In this document: positions 61,201 to 64,000 of the stretch, one piece after another | How positions within the stretch are numbered: the first letter of the stretch is position 1 | How the letters are laid out: the number at the start of each line of letters is the position of its first letter | Source of the DNA: Chrysaora quinquecirrha | Lineage: Eukaryota > Cnidaria > Scyphozoa > Semaeostomeae > Pelagiidae | Direction of reading: 5' to 3' | DNA length: 64,000 bases | Assembly: GCA_014526335.1 (NCBI GenBank) | Contig: JACTAT010000036.1 | Coordinates: forward strand, 1,215,001-1,279,000 | Made by a program: the position numbers and the translations under genes | Notes under the pieces: generated by a model | What the model was told of the DNA's origin: nothing | Database searches by the model: none | What the model saw: only the letters and a program-made list of their open reading frames with translations

Positions 61201-64000
61201 TTGAAAACATCTCCTGGATATTGCAGTAAACCTAAATTGATAATAGACTATGAGCGACAAATCAAATAAGAGATTAAGAGATAGAGTAAAGCAAATGATA
61301 GTTTTAGTAGTTTGATCAATTATGCGTACAGGACGGGTCTTTAAGGCGAAGAGACGTTTCAAGAGACGTGCTCCTGTTCAGTCACTCATCTACAATTATC
61401 TTCTTGATCAGACGCGGGCAAACTATTAAAACGAAGCGTTGTCTTCCTTCAGTATTTTTAAGCCTAACACCGTTGTACGTAATACCAACATGAATGCGTA
61501 ACACAAAGATACAGGTAGAAGGCTCACTCAAGCGATTTCCTGTTTCATACACATCTTATCATTAGCACGGAATCGAGTATATGGCACAAACCTTTTTATC
61601 TATATTGTTCTCTCGACGGAAAACGGGGATTCCAGCATATGAGTCAGCCGTCTGCCTCATCCCTATTCTGTTTTGTATAATAGGTAAAATTGGCTAAACT
61701 AGGAGACATGTCGCGCGCGACATTGATGTCCCCTCGGTCTCTCCCAATTAACCACCTCGGAAACTTCGTAGCGCGCGACAAAATTTGTAGCAAGAGACAC
61801 GCAAATATTTTTTGGAGACAACAGAAAAATTTCTTGTCTCCACAACATGCAAATGAATCAGGGAACATGTTGCTCACTTATCACTCGCATGCTTAGCCAC
61901 CCTGGGAGACACGCCGAATTCAGTATCGCGCACGACATGTCTCCTAGTTTAGCCACAGCTTTACTGAGAGTTAGATGGATAAAGAGCGACTATGCTATCC
62001 TCGAATAGCAAGCCTGGATGTTTTATGCAAGTAGATAATAGGTATATAAAGCAAGCATAATAAAGAAAGATCTACCTCTTATCCTGATCTGTGTATAATT
62101 GCACAATAGGTAAAGAATTAAAGACAAAAAATGCTACTACTTACATAAATGATTTGCCATTTTAGCGAAGCATACACCAGTGCAGAAAGCATCGTATCCT
62201 GCTTCATGGAATTTATCAGTGTCTTCTGCATATGCTTCGAATCCTTCGCAAAGAGCTAGAAAAGGCAAATTATATCATTTCATGGTATCTGACTTCGAAG
62301 TCGTAAAATTGAAACATGTGGAATTAGTCTTAAAAGCGATTTAATCTGACACTCTTCAGAGCAATAAATGTCAGTTATGGAAAATGGTCCTTCCTACAGT
62401 ACACCATAGGCCTCCGATTTCGTTCAGGCACCACAATATGTTTTCTCTGAAATTTTTCCTTTCTCACGAATGACCCTGCACTGAAAAGTCCTAGAAAATG
62501 GCTCTGGACACAGGTCTGACTATACAACGAGTTGAAGTAATCTTTACAGCTCACCATAGTTATTAAAAATATGATTAATCTCGTTGTATCTCCAGGTAGA
62601 TGGAAATGTGACATGGAAAACGTTTCTTCTGTCTGGAATATCTACGACGAAGAATTGAAACTCATGAAAGCTTTGCTCTCATTGGATGAACTCGATGAGA
62701 TTGGTCTGCAGTCACTTAAAATACCATAGTTCCTCGAAGAAGCACCCTCTTTTTGGATTGAAATGCCTACACCCTGACACTTCTTTAAATAGTGTATGTG
62801 CAAGCCCTTGATGGGATGAATCAAGAGACAGCTTTTGCTAGTTGCTGCTAAACTTACTCTTTGTCAGAATGTTACCTTATTCAAATAACAATCGTTCCTT
62901 GTAGAGACGTACTTTTAAATAAGAGCCCCAAGGATTACTGAGGAAGTACCGTGAAATATATTATGATCAGTGGCAAACCCTAGGATAGAGTTTTTCAGTG
63001 GCATACAATAATTGATGGGAGTTAAACTTGGACTTCATGTTTAAAGATCCAATGATAATTCCACTGAGCTATAAATCCCCAATAAAATGAAATTCATTGT
63101 GATCCGATTAACGCAATTAATAAGATAAGAACCATATTTCTCGTTACTAAAAGATTGGAGACGATCTCTTTCATTGTCCTGATCAATATTAAATTACTGT
63201 GTCAGAAACAGCCTTTATAGTGCGAATATATTTACTCTCCAAGTCATACAGCCATATACACTGAAACTCTATGACGGTAGTTCACAGAGTCTGGGTCTGA
63301 TACAGTTTAAAAATATTAAGTTAGGTACTAACCATCTGGACCATCCATTTTGATGTACGTGAGATCGTTTATTCTCATCACATAAATCCTAAAAGAAATA
63401 CAAACGAAAGTCAAGAAGAAAGCTTTTCCTATATCGACAAAGAGAGGAATGAGACACGTAGGCACCCCCGTCACGAGCTCATTGAGACCGGGGTTCTACA
63501 GCCCCGATAGTGTCACAGCAATAGTGTCTCATAAGTTCATCTACTTTTGAGATCTTAGCGACGGGTGCTAAAAACACTATTTCACTTAGATCAGGAATAA
63601 TCGACCTCCATAAGACTGGCCTACCACATGAATGCTGAATGAATTTACATTAAAATGCTTTTGTCTAACAAAGCAAGAAGCTTCTATAATGACTTTAAGA
63701 AAGTTCAAAATGATAGATTTTTTCATTTGCAGAAACCTCAAAACACATACCTGTTAATAAACGGTGAGAGTATAGCTGCATCAAGGTCGATGGCTTTGAA
63801 AACATCTCCGGGATATTGCAGTAGACCTAGATTGATAATAGAACTATGAGCGACAAATCAAATAAGAGATAAAGAGAAAGAGTAAAGCAAATGATAGTTT
63901 TAGTAGTTTGATCACTTTTTCGTACATGACGCCTCTTCAAGGCTAAGACTTTCAAGAGACGTGCTCCTTCTTAGTCATTCATCTACAATTATCTTCTTGA
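55205..64000 (-). CDS. PARN: Poly(A)-specific ribonuclease PARN, 3' part, with an internal exon-cassette duplication
   Basis: In-phase exons named here, 5' to 3': A' 63751-63826, B' 63333-63388, C' 62555-62641, Z 62145-62255, A 61156-61231, B 60748-60803, C 59968-60054, D 59351-59425, E 58271-58504, F 57474-57584, G 55205-55236 (stop). PARN is a 3'-5' exonuclease that removes poly(A) tails and trims small RNAs. Z encodes HEAGYDAFCTGVCFAKMANH, carrying the DEDDh catalytic His and Asp of the third exonuclease motif. A and B continue that domain; C (VFHVTFPSTW) and D (VQVSFLDETSALVTV) form the RRM. E ends the RRM (YAESHNI) and adds a Lys/Arg-rich nuclear-signal-like stretch. G ends FYEPDDW, like the PARN C terminus. 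Exons A'-C' lie 5' of Z, so the canonical order is broken by duplication. The N-terminal half lies beyond 64000. Confidence 0.93.
55415..55600 (-). mobile_element. tRNA-derived SINE copy in the last PARN intron
   Basis: Reverse-strand member: GGTGAAGGTGAGAAGTGAAA, GTGACGCTACCGCGGCTGGG, TTCGAAACCCGACC and ACCAGGACGGCACAGTACCT. It lies just upstream of PARN exon G. Confidence 0.7.
55919..57028. mobile_element. 1.1-kb foldback transposon with ~300-bp inverted ends and CRE sites
   Basis: The ends GACAGGGTTTTTTCC and inverted GACAGGGTTTTTTCC are flanked by TA (55917-55918 and 57029-57030). Inverted similarity runs from each end for about 300 bp up to GATGACGTCATC at 56210 and 56729. The centre (about 56220-56728) is unique and has no transposase. 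Four perfect TGACGTCA palindromes lie at 56211, 56382, 56400 and 56730. The element fills most of the last PARN intron. Confidence 0.85.
57958..58225. repeat. Inverted repeat pair, arm 2 (partner 54505-54775)
   Basis: Reverse complement of 54505-54775, from GATAATCAGCTTATGCGC through CACAGGAGCTCGCTAGAAGC to AAACAGGCCCCTTTTACTGG. It sits in the intron between PARN exons E and F, ending about 45 bp from exon E. Confidence 0.85.
58640..59190. mobile_element. GGCCAAAC-family MITE cluster between PARN exons D and E
   Basis: Repeated ATTGTTTGATAAGCGA, AATGTTTGACAAAT and ACGTCACAAAACATTGCTCG words over about 550 bp, with three similar sub-blocks beginning near 58795, 58965 and 59110. Clean termini are not seen. 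Confidence 0.55.
59795..62380 (-). repeat. Tandem duplication unit, copy 1 (PARN exons C, B, A, Z)
   Basis: Homology to 62381 onward begins at about 59795 (AATGGTCCCTTCCTACAG) with an offset of 2587 bp at the exon C side. This copy contains exons Z, A, B and C plus a 265-bp MITE at 61691. Homology can be followed to about 61400, beyond which the second copy leaves the window. Confidence 0.9.
61691..61955. mobile_element. 265-bp MITE with TGGCTAAACTAGGAGAC termini, copy 2
   Basis: The ends TGGCTAAACTAGGAGACATG and its inverse (CATGTCTCCTAGTTTAGCCA) match over 20 bases, with CGCGC next to each. The interior is the reverse of the copy at 42940. It lies between PARN exons Z and A. A fragment of the family is at about 22270-22352 in WIPI2. 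Confidence 0.82.
62381..64000 (-). repeat. Tandem duplication unit, copy 2 (PARN exons C', B', A'), cut by window end
   Basis: Matches 59795-61400. From 62391 to about 63440 it is nearly identical to copy 1, with single substitutions and one small indel near 62930. From about 63640 the intron sequence is markedly diverged, while exon A' keeps every amino acid. A second exon Z would be expected near 64740-64850, outside the window. Exon borders and phases of A', B' and C' are intact. Confidence 0.88.

Noticed and set aside
59782..62824. Paired open frames of 60-82 codons, nearly identical at 59782-60237 and 62375-62824
   Set aside because: They are other-frame or antisense shadows of PARN exons C and C' and surrounding intron; the similarity reflects the tandem duplication, not a protein family.

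Overview
The window looks like AT-rich nuclear DNA from an invertebrate animal. Coding exons are short, intron boundaries are GT..AG, and introns and spacers are packed with small non-autonomous transposons, tRNA-like SINEs and simple repeats. The gene set (SANS, WIPI2, eRF3, G-alpha-12/13, PARN, ALR/GFER, a PP1-like phosphatase) is metazoan. The repeat style and gene divergence fit a cnidarian, but the species is an inference. Apart from GFER, every gene lies on the minus strand. I rebuilt gene models by reading splice sites and checking reading phase at each junction; no database search was possible.

Layout. 0.8-5.8 kb: the first three coding exons of a PP1-like phosphatase, whose 4.4 kb first intron holds an intronless, broken CCDC57-like copy on the same strand. 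6.6-9.4 kb: a divergent pair of mitochondrial genes, a probable NDUFA3 (minus) and a complete GFER/ALR sulfhydryl oxidase (plus), with start codons 167 bp apart. 11.1-14.4 kb: a two-exon SANS (USH1G/ANKS4B) gene with a one-base frame break in exon 1. 14.4-20.1 kb: no confident gene, one weak two-exon candidate and a 51-bp minisatellite that stays open in frame. 20.1-28.8 kb: a complete 16-exon WIPI2 (432 codons). 30.0-42.5 kb: a complete 20-exon eRF3/GSPT1 (593 codons). 45.0-53.4 kb: a complete three-exon G-alpha-12/13 (356 codons). 55.2 kb to the end: the 3' half of PARN, with a tandem duplication of an exon cassette that continues past the window.

The genes do not form one pathway. Two local links are real: NDUFA3 and GFER both serve mitochondria and probably share a promoter, and eRF3 (translation termination, poly(A)-binding-protein contact) and PARN (deadenylation) both act at mRNA 3' ends, though G-alpha lies between them and the proximity may mean nothing. 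The most unusual observation is the PARN duplication. The repeated exon block is phase-symmetric (330 nt, 110 codons), carries the DEDDh His/Asp motif and the start of the RRM, has only silent differences in the one diverged exon that can be compared, and shows very uneven divergence along its length.
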